A stretch of DNA of 64,000 nucleotides from positions 186,001 through 250,000 of the forward strand of contig CAWJIJ010000011.1 of NCBI GenBank assembly GCA_963842955.1, written 5' to 3'. Source of the DNA: JARFQW01 sp963842955 (GTDB taxonomy: Bacteria; Pseudomonadota; Gammaproteobacteria; Steroidobacterales; XN24). The position numbers were made by a program, and so were the translations under genes. The notes beneath the pieces were generated by a model. It searched no databases, was not told the origin of the DNA, and saw only the letters and a list, made by a program, of their open reading frames with translations. Positions 37,169 to 45,625 of this stretch are shown here, piece by piece. How positions within the stretch are numbered: the first letter of the stretch is position 1; the number at the start of each line of letters is the position of its first letter.

Positions 37169-38544
37169 GTCCGCCTCCCGTGTCCCGCAAGGCGATGGCC
37201 AGAAGCTCGCGGCCCGGCGAGCCAACGCGCAGGTGATCGCCGATCCGCAGCGACTGACGAGCGTCGACCCGCTCGCCGTTGACGAAGGTGCCGTAGCGGC
37301 TCTGGTCCTCGACGACCAGCGCTCCGTTCTCCCGGCGCACCAGGCAGTGCTGGCGGGAAATTCCGCTGGTCTGGCCGTTGATGCGTATGCCCGGCCGGTC
37401 GCCGGGCGGCCGGGTGCCCACGATGACGCCGGCTTCGCCCACCGGATACGCGAGAGCCTCCAGCAGAAGGTGCGTGGGCAGGTCCGCGTCGATCTCCAGC
37501 GCCGGCGCCGGCGCTGCGATGTCGACATCCGCAATGGCCAGTGCCGGAAGCTGGGTGACGTACCTGACCTCGCCGTCCGGAGACAGGATACTGCCGGCCC
37601 GCTCGAGTACGCCCCGAAGCGCTGCCCCGGGGTCCAGGCAGGTCACGGTGGCCCGGCCGACCGATGCCAGGGTTTCAAGCAGGCCCGTCAGGCGGCCGCC
37701 GCGCGAGGCGACGCCGACCACAGCCGGCCGGCCTTCGCCGCGCAGATCTTCCAGTCCGGCGAGTATCGCCCGCCAGGCCGGCGTCGCCTGGCGCAGTACA
37801 TCTTCCCGCGCCAGCGATGCCACGATGTTGTCGCCCCGGAAATCCACGGTCATCTGGACCTCCTCGACCTCCTCCAGGGCGGCGAGCCAGCCGTCGAGAC
37901 CGTCGTAGAGCTGCTGCTCGGAGGCGGCGTCGTGCAGGGGGTCAAAGCGGGTCTGGGAAACAAACGCCGCAGCCGCCGCGGATACCCAGGCGGCACGAAG
38001 CCGGCTGACTCCCGCCTCCGGAACCTGGAGCTGGACTCCGCGACTCAGGCGATGACCCTGCTCCAGGCGCGTGAGTAATGCCTCGTGCTGGAGGAAATCG
38101 AGATGAAACAGATCAGCTCCCGGTGCGCTGGCGATCGTACTGGCGACGGCAGCATCCACCAGGCCCTTCACGGGCATGGAAAGCTCCTCGGCCATCCCGA
38201 GAATCAGGCCCAGAGCCTCGCGCGGGAAACTGCCTGGCACGACGAGCAGAACCCCGTCCTGCATCCGCCGACCGTTCCTTCCAGAGATCTTCCAGCTGCG
38301 CGTAGGCGAGATCGGCGAACGTCGCCGCATACGACGTGGCGTGAGGCAACGCCCGCATCGAGAGGTCCGCCCAGTAGCGGTCGACGACACGTCTGGGCCG
38401 CAGCCGGGCCTGCGCCCGGGCGGCCTCGCCCAAAAGCAGGCCGTCCGGATCAAGAAGCGCTATGCCGGGCCCGTGGGAACGCACAACGGAACCATCTCCA
38501 CTCTGAAGATCAACGTCGTTGAGCTCGATCGCCAGCAGCGACAT
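37157..38544 (-). CDS. Actin/Hsp70-like domain fused to FHA domain, frameshifted
   Basis: Begins MSLLAIELNDVDLQSGDG at the ATG 38544, 12 bp after the channel gene. The first 330 residues look like an actin/Hsp70-type ATPase fold (SHGPGIALLDPDGLLLGEAA, ADLSMRALP, DGVLLVVPGSFP, GLVDAAVAS), and the last 100 are an FHA phosphothreonine-binding domain with SRQHC and YGTFVNGERV. The frame switches near 38262-38275 (LEDLWKER into RMQDGVLLV), a one-base shift, and a second shift near 37160 removes the natural stop, so that the raw frame runs to 37113. Without those two bases the gene would encode about 460 residues. Role inferred: reading of phospho-proteins within the VWA/MotA-like machine. Confidence 0.7.
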
Positions 38545-38555
38545 GTTTGGCTTCC

Positions 38556-39353
38556 TCAGCGCACCTGGAGATGGCGAATCAGGTGCCGATCAATATAGGT
38601 CTTGGCTTCCAGCGTCAGGCGTTCCTGCTGCAGCTGCAGCTGGTGCACGAGAAACATCAGCACGATGCTGATCAACAGGGCGATGAACGTCGAGTTGAAG
38701 GCTACGCCCAGGCTCTGGGTGACGCCGGTGATGTCCCCTTCGACGGCCTTGTGGGCCTGAGCCAGCGCTTCGCCGATACCGCGCACGGTGCCGATAAACC
38801 CGATAGACGGGATAGCCCATGCGATGTAACGGATCATGGCAAGCTCCGAGTCCAGGCGCTCGGATTCCTCGTCGCAGACCGAATAGGCCGCCGAGGCAAC
38901 ATCCTGCACATTACGGGTTGAGCTGAAGCGGTGCAGCCCCGTCGAAATGGCGCGGGGCAGGAGACGATCCTGGGTCTTGTCCGGTAATGCCTGGATCTGG
39001 CGCTGGTACTCGCGGGTGTCCTCGGGAAGTATTCGCATCCCCTCGGCCACCGGTACCAGTTCTTCGTCCATCAGGTTCCCCTCGCGCAGGTTCGCCACCG
39101 CCTTGTAGCCCATGATCGCCATGGCCCACAGCATCAGGATGAACGCCGCTTCCTGCTCGAAGTCCCTTACGATCACCCACAGGGACCGCTCGGCCACATA
39201 GTCGGAATCTTCCTCGATCCGGATCTGCTGCTCGCGCATGTCGGCGTCCGCCTTGGGCCGGACCACGGACACATACACCCCGTGCACGATGATGATCGCC
39301 ACGATGAGCGAAAAGATCTGGAAAACGAATTCAACGGGAAACTTTTTGTTCAT
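38556..39353 (-). CDS. MotA/TolQ/ExbB-like proton-channel subunit
   Basis: A 265-residue inner-membrane protein with four helices (about 9-31, 68-86, 176-196, 217-241) and a large cytoplasmic loop between the second and third. The last two helices carry the family signature: IPSIGFIGTVRGIGEAL, then ITGVTQSLGVAFNSTFIALL. That is the pore-lining region of MotA, TolQ and ExbB, which use the proton or sodium gradient. No ordinary ExbD/TolR/MotB gene is near, but the two downstream VWA proteins have the matching Asp-bearing helix. It lies 12 bp from the FHA gene and 6 bp from the small exported protein, in one operon. Confidence 0.85.
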   Translation of the reverse strand: MNKKFPVEFVFQIFSLIVAIIIVHGVYVSVVRPKADADMREQQIRIEEDSDYVAERSLWVIVRDFEQEAAFILMLWAMAIMGYKAVANLREGNLMDEELVPVAEGMRILPEDTREYQRQIQALPDKTQDRLLPRAISTGLHRFSSTRNVQDVASAAYSVCDEESERLDSELAMIRYIAWAIPSIGFIGTVRGIGEALAQAHKAVEGDITGVTQSLGVAFNSTFIALLISIVLMFLVHQLQLQQERLTLEAKTYIDRHLIRHLQVR

Positions 39354-39359
39354 GCTGGC

Positions 39360-39647
39360 TCAGATATCGACCGGAAACGAGATGGCGGCGTCGGCGGGAA
39401 TTTTCTCCGTGGGAATGAAGACATCGGTTCTCCTGCCGCTGGCCGGGGCGGGCGGGGGCGCAGCGGCTGGCGCCTCCTTCACGGGCGCCCCCTGTTCGGG
39501 CGATGCGGCCGCTTCGGGATCGGGCTCGGGTTCACCTTCCTGGGCCAGTACGGCGGACGTTGCCAACACGACCGCGAAGGCGGCCGCGACACACCATCGA
39601 CCGGGTTTTCTTGCATTCACCGCGTTTCTCCCGATGCAGCGCATCAT
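39360..39647 (-). CDS. Small exported Pro/Ala-rich protein
   Basis: A 95-residue protein with a signal peptide (core AAAFAVVLATSAVLAQ), then an Ala/Pro/Glu-rich linker and a short C-terminal motif (RRTDVFIPTEKIPADAAISF). The start ATG overlaps the stop of the FGE-sulfatase fusion gene. Too short for a domain assignment. Given its place between the fusion protein and the channel subunit, it may be a periplasmic accessory of that complex. Confidence 0.65.
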   Translation of the reverse strand: MMRCIGRNAVNARKPGRWCVAAAFAVVLATSAVLAQEGEPEPDPEAAASPEQGAPVKEAPAAAPPPAPASGRRTDVFIPTEKIPADAAISFPVDI

Positions 39648-42076
39648 TCCAGGTTGCGAACGATGCGGAAACCCACATCGGCTCGCGGCTTGTCACCATA
39701 GTCCCGGTAGGTCCAGCGCAGTTCGGTAATGCTCGAATGCATCCAGCTGGAGCCCCGGATCACCCGGAACTCCCCGCTCTGCGGACCCGTCGGGTCGACC
39801 ACCAGTTTACTCCCGTCGCCCGGGTACACGCCGTAGATGTCGTTTGTCCATTCGGCCACGTTGCCACCCGCGTCCCTCAGGCCCAGCCCGTTCGGCGGAA
39901 AGCTTCCCACCGGGGCAGATACGGGAAACCTGTCGTTGTAGCCGGCAACGACCCGGCCCGCCGTCGGTCGGGCCGACTCGTCCGCGAAATTTCCGGCCTC
40001 GCCGGTCGGCGGCATTTTCGGACCCCACGGATAGCGGGGCGGATCACCAGCGCGACCAGCGTAACGAGTCACCCAGATCCATTCTGCCTCGGTAGGCAGC
40101 CGGTACCCCGTAGGCGTGGGCACGACCGGCAACATCTTCCCGCCCTCCTCGCGGTAGGCCGCCGGCAGTCCGTCGCGGCCGGAAAGCCAGTTGCAGTATC
40201 GCGCCGCCTGTTCCCAGGAAACGTTGGCGACCGGCTGTTTCGCCGCGTCCAGGCCCAGACCACCCACGGCCCCGGAGTAATGCTTGCTGTCGAATTCCCG
40301 AAACTGTCCGTTCGTGGTCTCGGTCAGGGCGATGTAGAAGGGCCTGGTGAGTTCAACCTGGCGAAGGCTCTCGTTGGAGCGGCGCCCCTGGTCCCGCCGC
40401 GATGAACCCATGGAGAAACGGCCGGGCTGCACCAGGCGCATCTCCACGCCCTGGGCTGTACGAATTACCGGCTTGATGGACTCGGCCTTGACCTGGGCGT
40501 CAGTCTTCAGACGCAGACTGACCCGCTGCTCCAAACCGGGCCGGGGGGTGACCGAAACCGATGCGCTGGCATGACCCGGGGCCCGCGCCTCGATGCGATG
40601 GGCCACTGACGTCAGCTCGAGCACGCCGTCCTTCGGAACCGCCGGACGACCATCGACGAAAATCTTTGCGTCCGGCGGCGAAACGTCCACCCGAACGAGT
40701 CCTGTGCGCCCGGCGAGGTCAACCCGCAGCGTCTTCGACTCCCCGGAGGCGAGGGTCACGGTGCGTCGGGCATCCCGGGAACCGGCGCGGCTCAGCTGGA
40801 TGGTATGGGCCTCGCCGCCCTGCAGTGAGAGCTCCAGCGGCGTGCGTCCGACGTACTGTCCGTCGAGCAATATGCTGGCGCCACTCGGCCGGCTCACCAC
40901 CGACAGTCGAGCATCTGCTGGCTCCAGCAGGATGTCCTCGAGTACCTGGTCCTCTCCTGCAGTGACATCCAGTTGCTCCGACCAGGTCTTGAAGCCCTCT
41001 TTGCTGATGACGAGCTCGCGGGTACCTGACAGCAGTTCGAGGCTCAGCGGCGTCACCCCCGCCAGCTCGTCACCGACCCTCAGCTCAGCGCCCTCGGGTG
41101 TCGTGCTGATCGAGAACACGGCCCAGTCCGGCGCAAGCTCCACGTCGAGACCGCGCTGCCCGCCGCCACCGGCGATCTCCAGCGCTTCCTCGTGGACCTT
41201 ATAGCGGGGTGCCTCGACACGCAGCACATAGGAACCCTCCCGCAGCGGCCAGTTCTCCAGGGGTGCCTCGCCCACGCGCTCACCGTCGACGAACACGACT
41301 GCTTCGGTTGCGCCCGGAACCCGAACGGTTACCGCATCCGGTAGTCGAACCAGCTCGAGGCGAATCCCGTCGGGGCCGTCCGAAGTGACTTCAAGGGCCT
41401 GATCCAGGGCCTCGTATTCGGGATGCCGGGCCTTCACCTGATAGGTTCCGGGGCGCAGAAGATAGTGATCCGAGAGCCGCCAGCGGAAAAGCCCGCCTTC
41501 CAGTTCCACGTCGGCGGTCGCCGGGTCCGCCTCGATCCGGACAGGCGTCGCCGTAAAGATGAACCAGGCGATCACCGCCAGCACGCTCAGCAGCCCGTAC
41601 ACCAGCACGTTAAATCCCGTCCTTCGGCGCCGTTCCGACGGCGCGGCCGGAGCCGGTTCACGGCGAAACTCCACGGCCGAAACCGTCTCGGCGGCGATCG
41701 GATCGGGGCTGGTGACGGGCTCGTCCAGGAGCAGGGGCGGAGCCGTTACGTCCTCGGACTCTTCGAGAGACATCTCCAGGGTGGCGCCGACGTCAGTCAC
41801 CGTCAGCGTCGCATCACCCACCATGATGGCGTCGCCGGGCGCCAGCCACCGGGAACCGGCCAGGGCCTCGCCGTTGACCTCGATACCGCGGGCGCCGGGC
41901 GCCGGCTGAACATAGAATCGGTCACCGCTGTGGCCGACGAACGTCGCCACGGCCGGCAGGTCGCCTCCCGGAACCGGCACGGACGCCTGCGGGCCCGGAC
42001 CGATGGAAAGCGGCAGTGCCTGCTCGTCGAATTCGACCGCTTCGCCGCGGACGATCACTCTGACGACGGTACTCAA
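39644..42076 (-). CDS. FHA-like, PEGA-repeat and FGE-sulfatase (SUMF1) fusion protein
   Basis: An 810-residue protein starting at a TTG that overlaps the stop of the pseudokinase gene (TTGA). The N-terminal 100 residues resemble a degenerate FHA fold (GIEVNGEAL, GDAIMVGDATLTV). A single transmembrane helix covers about 154-177. The periplasmic part has several PEGA-type beta repeats (ARLSVVSRPSGASILLDGQY and relatives). It ends in a formylglycine-generating-enzyme-like domain (GVEMRLVQPGRFSMGS, YRLPTEAEWIW, GNVAEWTNDIYG, RVIRGSSW). The Cys residues used by true FGE are not evident, so it is more likely a binding or sensory domain, as in many kinase-associated SUMF1 proteins. Confidence 0.85.
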   Translation of the reverse strand: MSTVVRVIVRGEAVEFDEQALPLSIGPGPQASVPVPGGDLPAVATFVGHSGDRFYVQPAPGARGIEVNGEALAGSRWLAPGDAIMVGDATLTVTDVGATLEMSLEESEDVTAPPLLLDEPVTSPDPIAAETVSAVEFRREPAPAAPSERRRRTGFNVLVYGLLSVLAVIAWFIFTATPVRIEADPATADVELEGGLFRWRLSDHYLLRPGTYQVKARHPEYEALDQALEVTSDGPDGIRLELVRLPDAVTVRVPGATEAVVFVDGERVGEAPLENWPLREGSYVLRVEAPRYKVHEEALEIAGGGGQRGLDVELAPDWAVFSISTTPEGAELRVGDELAGVTPLSLELLSGTRELVISKEGFKTWSEQLDVTAGEDQVLEDILLEPADARLSVVSRPSGASILLDGQYVGRTPLELSLQGGEAHTIQLSRAGSRDARRTVTLASGESKTLRVDLAGRTGLVRVDVSPPDAKIFVDGRPAVPKDGVLELTSVAHRIEARAPGHASASVSVTPRPGLEQRVSLRLKTDAQVKAESIKPVIRTAQGVEMRLVQPGRFSMGSSRRDQGRRSNESLRQVELTRPFYIALTETTNGQFREFDSKHYSGAVGGLGLDAAKQPVANVSWEQAARYCNWLSGRDGLPAAYREEGGKMLPVVPTPTGYRLPTEAEWIWVTRYAGRAGDPPRYPWGPKMPPTGEAGNFADESARPTAGRVVAGYNDRFPVSAPVGSFPPNGLGLRDAGGNVAEWTNDIYGVYPGDGSKLVVDPTGPQSGEFRVIRGSSWMHSSITELRWTYRDYGDKPRADVGFRIVRNLE

Positions 42077-44352
42077 ATGGGCTCCTCGCAGCGTACAGTC
42101 ACCGGCCCGACGGCCTCTCCGGGCATGATAGTGAACTCCACACGGACATCGCGATACCCCACGCGCGTCCCCACCGCCGTGTACCGTCCCGGTTTCAGAC
42201 TGAGTTGATGGCTGTCGAAGGCGCCCAGGCGGCCCACGCGGTAGACGGTCACTTCGGTGGCGTTGTCGGAAAACACGGAAACCGGCACGGGCTGGGCAGC
42301 CAGGCGCAGCTGTCGATCGAGGCGTTCGATTTGCCCGCCGAGACGAGGGGTAACCGGGCTTATGGCGCGAGCGGCCTCCAGGTCCTTGCCAGCCGACGCC
42401 GCCACGCCGTCCGCGGCCAGGCGCAACGGATCGCCCAGGTAGCCTTCTATGCGCGCATCCAGGGCCTGCCGATACCGGGCCCGGGCAACGCCTTCCTGGG
42501 CAAATGCGAGACTGGCGTCCTCTTTCAGGATGGCCTCGTAGGCCGCGACAGCCGCCGCCCACCGTTCGGCGGACACCGCCGTCTCGGCATCGGTCCGATG
42601 GGACTCTATGCGAACCCGCCGAGCCCCTTCATCCGCCTGAATCAGCCCATCCCTTGGACCTTCCGCCGAGGGGCGCATCGACGCGGCCGATGCGAATCGA
42701 GCGCGCGCCGTAGCGTAATCTCCGGCCTTCAGGGCCGCATAGCCCTGGCTCATGAGCCGGCGGAAACCGGCCCCGGCCCGGGCAGCAGCGACCCGGTCAC
42801 GGGCCTCCGCGGCGGGCGCGTACCCGGGATCGGCTGCCGCCGCTTCACTGTACGCTTCGCTCGCAGCAGCGAGGTCACCTCCGCTTTCGGCGGCCGCGCC
42901 GTCAGCCATCAGGGCCAGGACCTCCGGCAGTTTGCGGGCCCGCGCCAGCCCGGCGTCGGCCACGCCGTTGGCGGGGTCCATGACCAGGGCCATCTCGAAT
43001 GCTTCCACGGCATCCTCGGCGTCGGCCCGCTCCAGGGCCTCGGCACCGGCGGCGAGGTGCTGCGCCAGCCTGTCGGCTACGCCGCTCTCAACCTCCCTGT
43101 ACCCAGCTAGCGCCGACTCCCAGGACGTGCTGGCGACAGCATAGTCGCGGCGGCCGAACGCGTCCTCGCCGGCCAGAAACTGTTCCTCGGCGGTCCGCCA
43201 GGCCGGTCCGCCCCAGCGCTCCACGGAGCGGCTGGCCAATCCCGCCCGTACGGGTTCGATGTCGGCCAGGAGAGCTTCCGAGGATCGCTTGGCCTCGAGA
43301 AGCCGGCGAATCTCCGCCTGTGGGTCCTCCGGAACCTCCGGCGCCTCCACCGTGGCGGGCCCCGGGTCCTTGGGGGCGTCATCGTTCACCATCCGGGGCA
43401 GCACGAAGATGACACCAACCATCGCGGCCAGCAGGAACGCGAGCCCGCCCCAGACCGCGATGGTCAAGCCGCGGCCGGATCCCGCGGGCCGGACCGCAGC
43501 CGCTGGAGCCGGCCCCTCGACGGTCCTTCGAAAACCGGTCGAGTCTCGCGGCATTGGCGTCAAGCGCTCTCCCGCCGGCGCCTCCAGCGATCGGTCGGCG
43601 CCAGGACCCAGCGCGGCGAACTCACGGGCCGCTTCGTCGAGGTCCGAGAGGCGCTCAGTCAGCCCGGGCGCGCGAAGGCGTTCAATCAGGGAAGCCAGCA
43701 CAGGCGGTACGGGCTCGCCCGCGGCATCGGTGGCCGGCAACGGTTCACCGGGCCGGGTCCCCAAGAGCCAGGCCGCTATTTCGCCGATCGCAAAGACATC
43801 GTCCGCCGGCGCCGGCGGTTCGCCGGCGGCCTGCTGGGGACTGGTAAAGCGGGTGGCCGGCAAGTCGGCAGCAGAAGCCAGAACGGCCTCGAAGGCAAAG
43901 CCCCAGACCCGTGGCCGCCCCGCGGCGTCGAAGCGCACGCGGTTCGGCGCGAGGCTGCGATGGACCACTCCCTGACGATGGGCCTCGGCGACTGATTCGG
44001 CAATCTGCGCCAGGGCGGGCAGCCATTCCGTGGCCGGACGAGTTTCCCAACCAGCCAGCGCGTCGCCGTCGGCCGGCTCCATGCTGATGGAAGGCGTGTC
44101 GTCGTCCGGATGGAAGTCCAGCAGCCTCAGAACGCCGCGATGATGCAGGCGGCGCGCCTGTACGCAGGCACGCCGTAATGCGTCGAGCATATCGCCAGCC
44201 CAGGGATGCCCCTCGCGGCCGAGGCGAAGGAGCACCGGCTCATCGAGCGTGGTGTCTCGGGCGGTCCAGAGTTCGCCCAGATCGTCCTCGTCCACCCGGC
44301 GAATCAGCTGGAATCGGGTGGAGGGAGTCGGTCCCTCGACTGGTCCGGTCAT
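42073..44352 (-). CDS. Membrane-anchored pseudokinase with TPR-like periplasmic region
   Basis: A 759-residue protein. Residues 14-250 have a bacterial Ser/Thr-kinase fold, but every key catalytic motif is altered. The ATP-binding Lys position reads VLLRLG, the HRD loop reads VHRSLAPNR (Asp to Ser, Lys to Ala, Asn to Arg), and the DFG reads WGFAFE. It should therefore lack phosphotransfer and act as a scaffold or sensor. A membrane helix lies at about 296-319, followed by Ala-rich helical repeats resembling TPR (about 370-650) and a C-terminal PEGA-like beta module (RYTAVGTRVGYRDVRVEF). It overlaps the downstream fusion gene by 4 bp and follows the lipoprotein gene by 12 bp. Confidence 0.8.
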   Translation of the reverse strand: MTGPVEGPTPSTRFQLIRRVDEDDLGELWTARDTTLDEPVLLRLGREGHPWAGDMLDALRRACVQARRLHHRGVLRLLDFHPDDDTPSISMEPADGDALAGWETRPATEWLPALAQIAESVAEAHRQGVVHRSLAPNRVRFDAAGRPRVWGFAFEAVLASAADLPATRFTSPQQAAGEPPAPADDVFAIGEIAAWLLGTRPGEPLPATDAAGEPVPPVLASLIERLRAPGLTERLSDLDEAAREFAALGPGADRSLEAPAGERLTPMPRDSTGFRRTVEGPAPAAAVRPAGSGRGLTIAVWGGLAFLLAAMVGVIFVLPRMVNDDAPKDPGPATVEAPEVPEDPQAEIRRLLEAKRSSEALLADIEPVRAGLASRSVERWGGPAWRTAEEQFLAGEDAFGRRDYAVASTSWESALAGYREVESGVADRLAQHLAAGAEALERADAEDAVEAFEMALVMDPANGVADAGLARARKLPEVLALMADGAAAESGGDLAAASEAYSEAAAADPGYAPAAEARDRVAAARAGAGFRRLMSQGYAALKAGDYATARARFASAASMRPSAEGPRDGLIQADEGARRVRIESHRTDAETAVSAERWAAAVAAYEAILKEDASLAFAQEGVARARYRQALDARIEGYLGDPLRLAADGVAASAGKDLEAARAISPVTPRLGGQIERLDRQLRLAAQPVPVSVFSDNATEVTVYRVGRLGAFDSHQLSLKPGRYTAVGTRVGYRDVRVEFTIMPGEAVGPVTVRCEEPI

Positions 44353-44364
44353 GGGCTCCGCGGA

Positions 44365-45612
44365 TCAGGGTTCGGACGACTCCGAGGTGGCAGCCACCTC
44401 GGTGTTGGATCCGGTGGCGGGCAGACCCGTTTCGGTGGTCCAGATTTCCTGCATCAGCCGCTGCCACTCTCCATACTGAGTTGCCGCTGAACCGGTCAGT
44501 CGCCGCTCTTCACCCTGCACCTCGACAACCGCAGGCTGAATATCCGCGTTGAACGACTCGCCCAGTTCCGAGATCACGTCGGCGTGAATTTTCGCCTCCT
44601 TCGCGGTCTGGAGGCCGGCGCGAAATATGCCGATGCCGCCGATCAGCGCCACGTCACTGGCGACGGCCGCAGTCCGGCTGTCGGCCTCTGCCCCCATGGC
44701 GACGGCGCCTATGACCGCGGCAGCACCGATCATCTGCTGCCAGCGGGCCGTGCGCTTTACCTCGCGCAGATTGAGGATCTCTTCGTAAGAGAACTTGCGC
44801 CAGCTCTCGTAGGGTTCTTCCATCTTCCGGTGGAAAGTTCCGTAGTGATCATTGAGCGTGTCAATGAACATGTAGTCGCGTTCTCGAACAAGACGCACCC
44901 GCGCGAGCATGGGATCGTCCTTCGCGGGGAGGCGCGCCACGGCCAGGTCACCGTCGCGATCCTCCGCCAGGTGCTCTCCGAAAGCCGCCGGCGCAATGCT
45001 CCCGGCAAAGCGAAGCTCCGCAACCTGCCGCACGTTCTGCAGGTCCTCGGTGGCCAGGCGCTCACGGTGTTCCAGCAGATCGTTTGCCACGGCGTTGTAG
45101 AGACTCTGGAACGGGTCGCGATCCAGCACGCTGCTGTCCGAATAGGAAGCGCCGTCGGCCCGGCCCTTGTAGCGGTTCTTGAACCAGACCCGGTTCGTAG
45201 CGTCTACCGCCTTGATCTCCAGGACCAGTATCTCCCCATCCGACTCGACGATTTCACCCTTGAGATGCAGATCCAGCGAGTTGGACCGCTCGGGCACGAC
45301 ACGAACCATGCCCCAGTGGCCGGTCTTCTGAAGCGTGTCCTTTAACTGAACCGCGACGTAGCTGGCCTCGGCCTGACGGACATTTCGAAATACGCCTTCC
45401 TCGGTCGCCTCGCCTTCATCAGGCAGGCCGGTCTCGAAGACCCCGACACCGATATCCAGCAGCCGGGCGTCCGGGATCTCGACCTGCGCCTGTTCTGCCG
45501 GCGTGTACGGTTCCGGACGGGTCTCGCTGACCACGCAACCAGTGAGCGGCAGAAGCGCCAGGCCGACAATCCAGGACCGGGCACGGAGTGAAAAAAACTT
45601 GCTTGCGTTCAT
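44365..45612 (-). CDS. Envelope lipoprotein of unknown family
   Basis: A 415-residue lipoprotein with signal peptide and lipobox LLPLTGC. The N-terminal 150 mature residues are a mixed alpha/beta domain (DARLLDIGVGVFETGLPDEG; LDLHLKGEIVESDGEILVLE) reminiscent of outer-membrane assembly lipoproteins such as CsgG-like folds, but I cannot assign it. The C-terminal part has a hydrophobic, Ala/Gly-rich segment (QMIGAAAVIGAVAMGAEAD) and ends in a Thr/Ser-rich tail. The start ATG at 45612 was chosen to place the signal peptide at the N-terminus. It is part of the VWA/MotA-like operon and may be its outer-membrane element. Confidence 0.7.
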   Translation of the reverse strand: MNASKFFSLRARSWIVGLALLPLTGCVVSETRPEPYTPAEQAQVEIPDARLLDIGVGVFETGLPDEGEATEEGVFRNVRQAEASYVAVQLKDTLQKTGHWGMVRVVPERSNSLDLHLKGEIVESDGEILVLEIKAVDATNRVWFKNRYKGRADGASYSDSSVLDRDPFQSLYNAVANDLLEHRERLATEDLQNVRQVAELRFAGSIAPAAFGEHLAEDRDGDLAVARLPAKDDPMLARVRLVRERDYMFIDTLNDHYGTFHRKMEEPYESWRKFSYEEILNLREVKRTARWQQMIGAAAVIGAVAMGAEADSRTAAVASDVALIGGIGIFRAGLQTAKEAKIHADVISELGESFNADIQPAVVEVQGEERRLTGSAATQYGEWQRLMQEIWTTETGLPATGSNTEVAATSESSEP

Positions 45613-45625
45613 GGCCCGATGAGTC

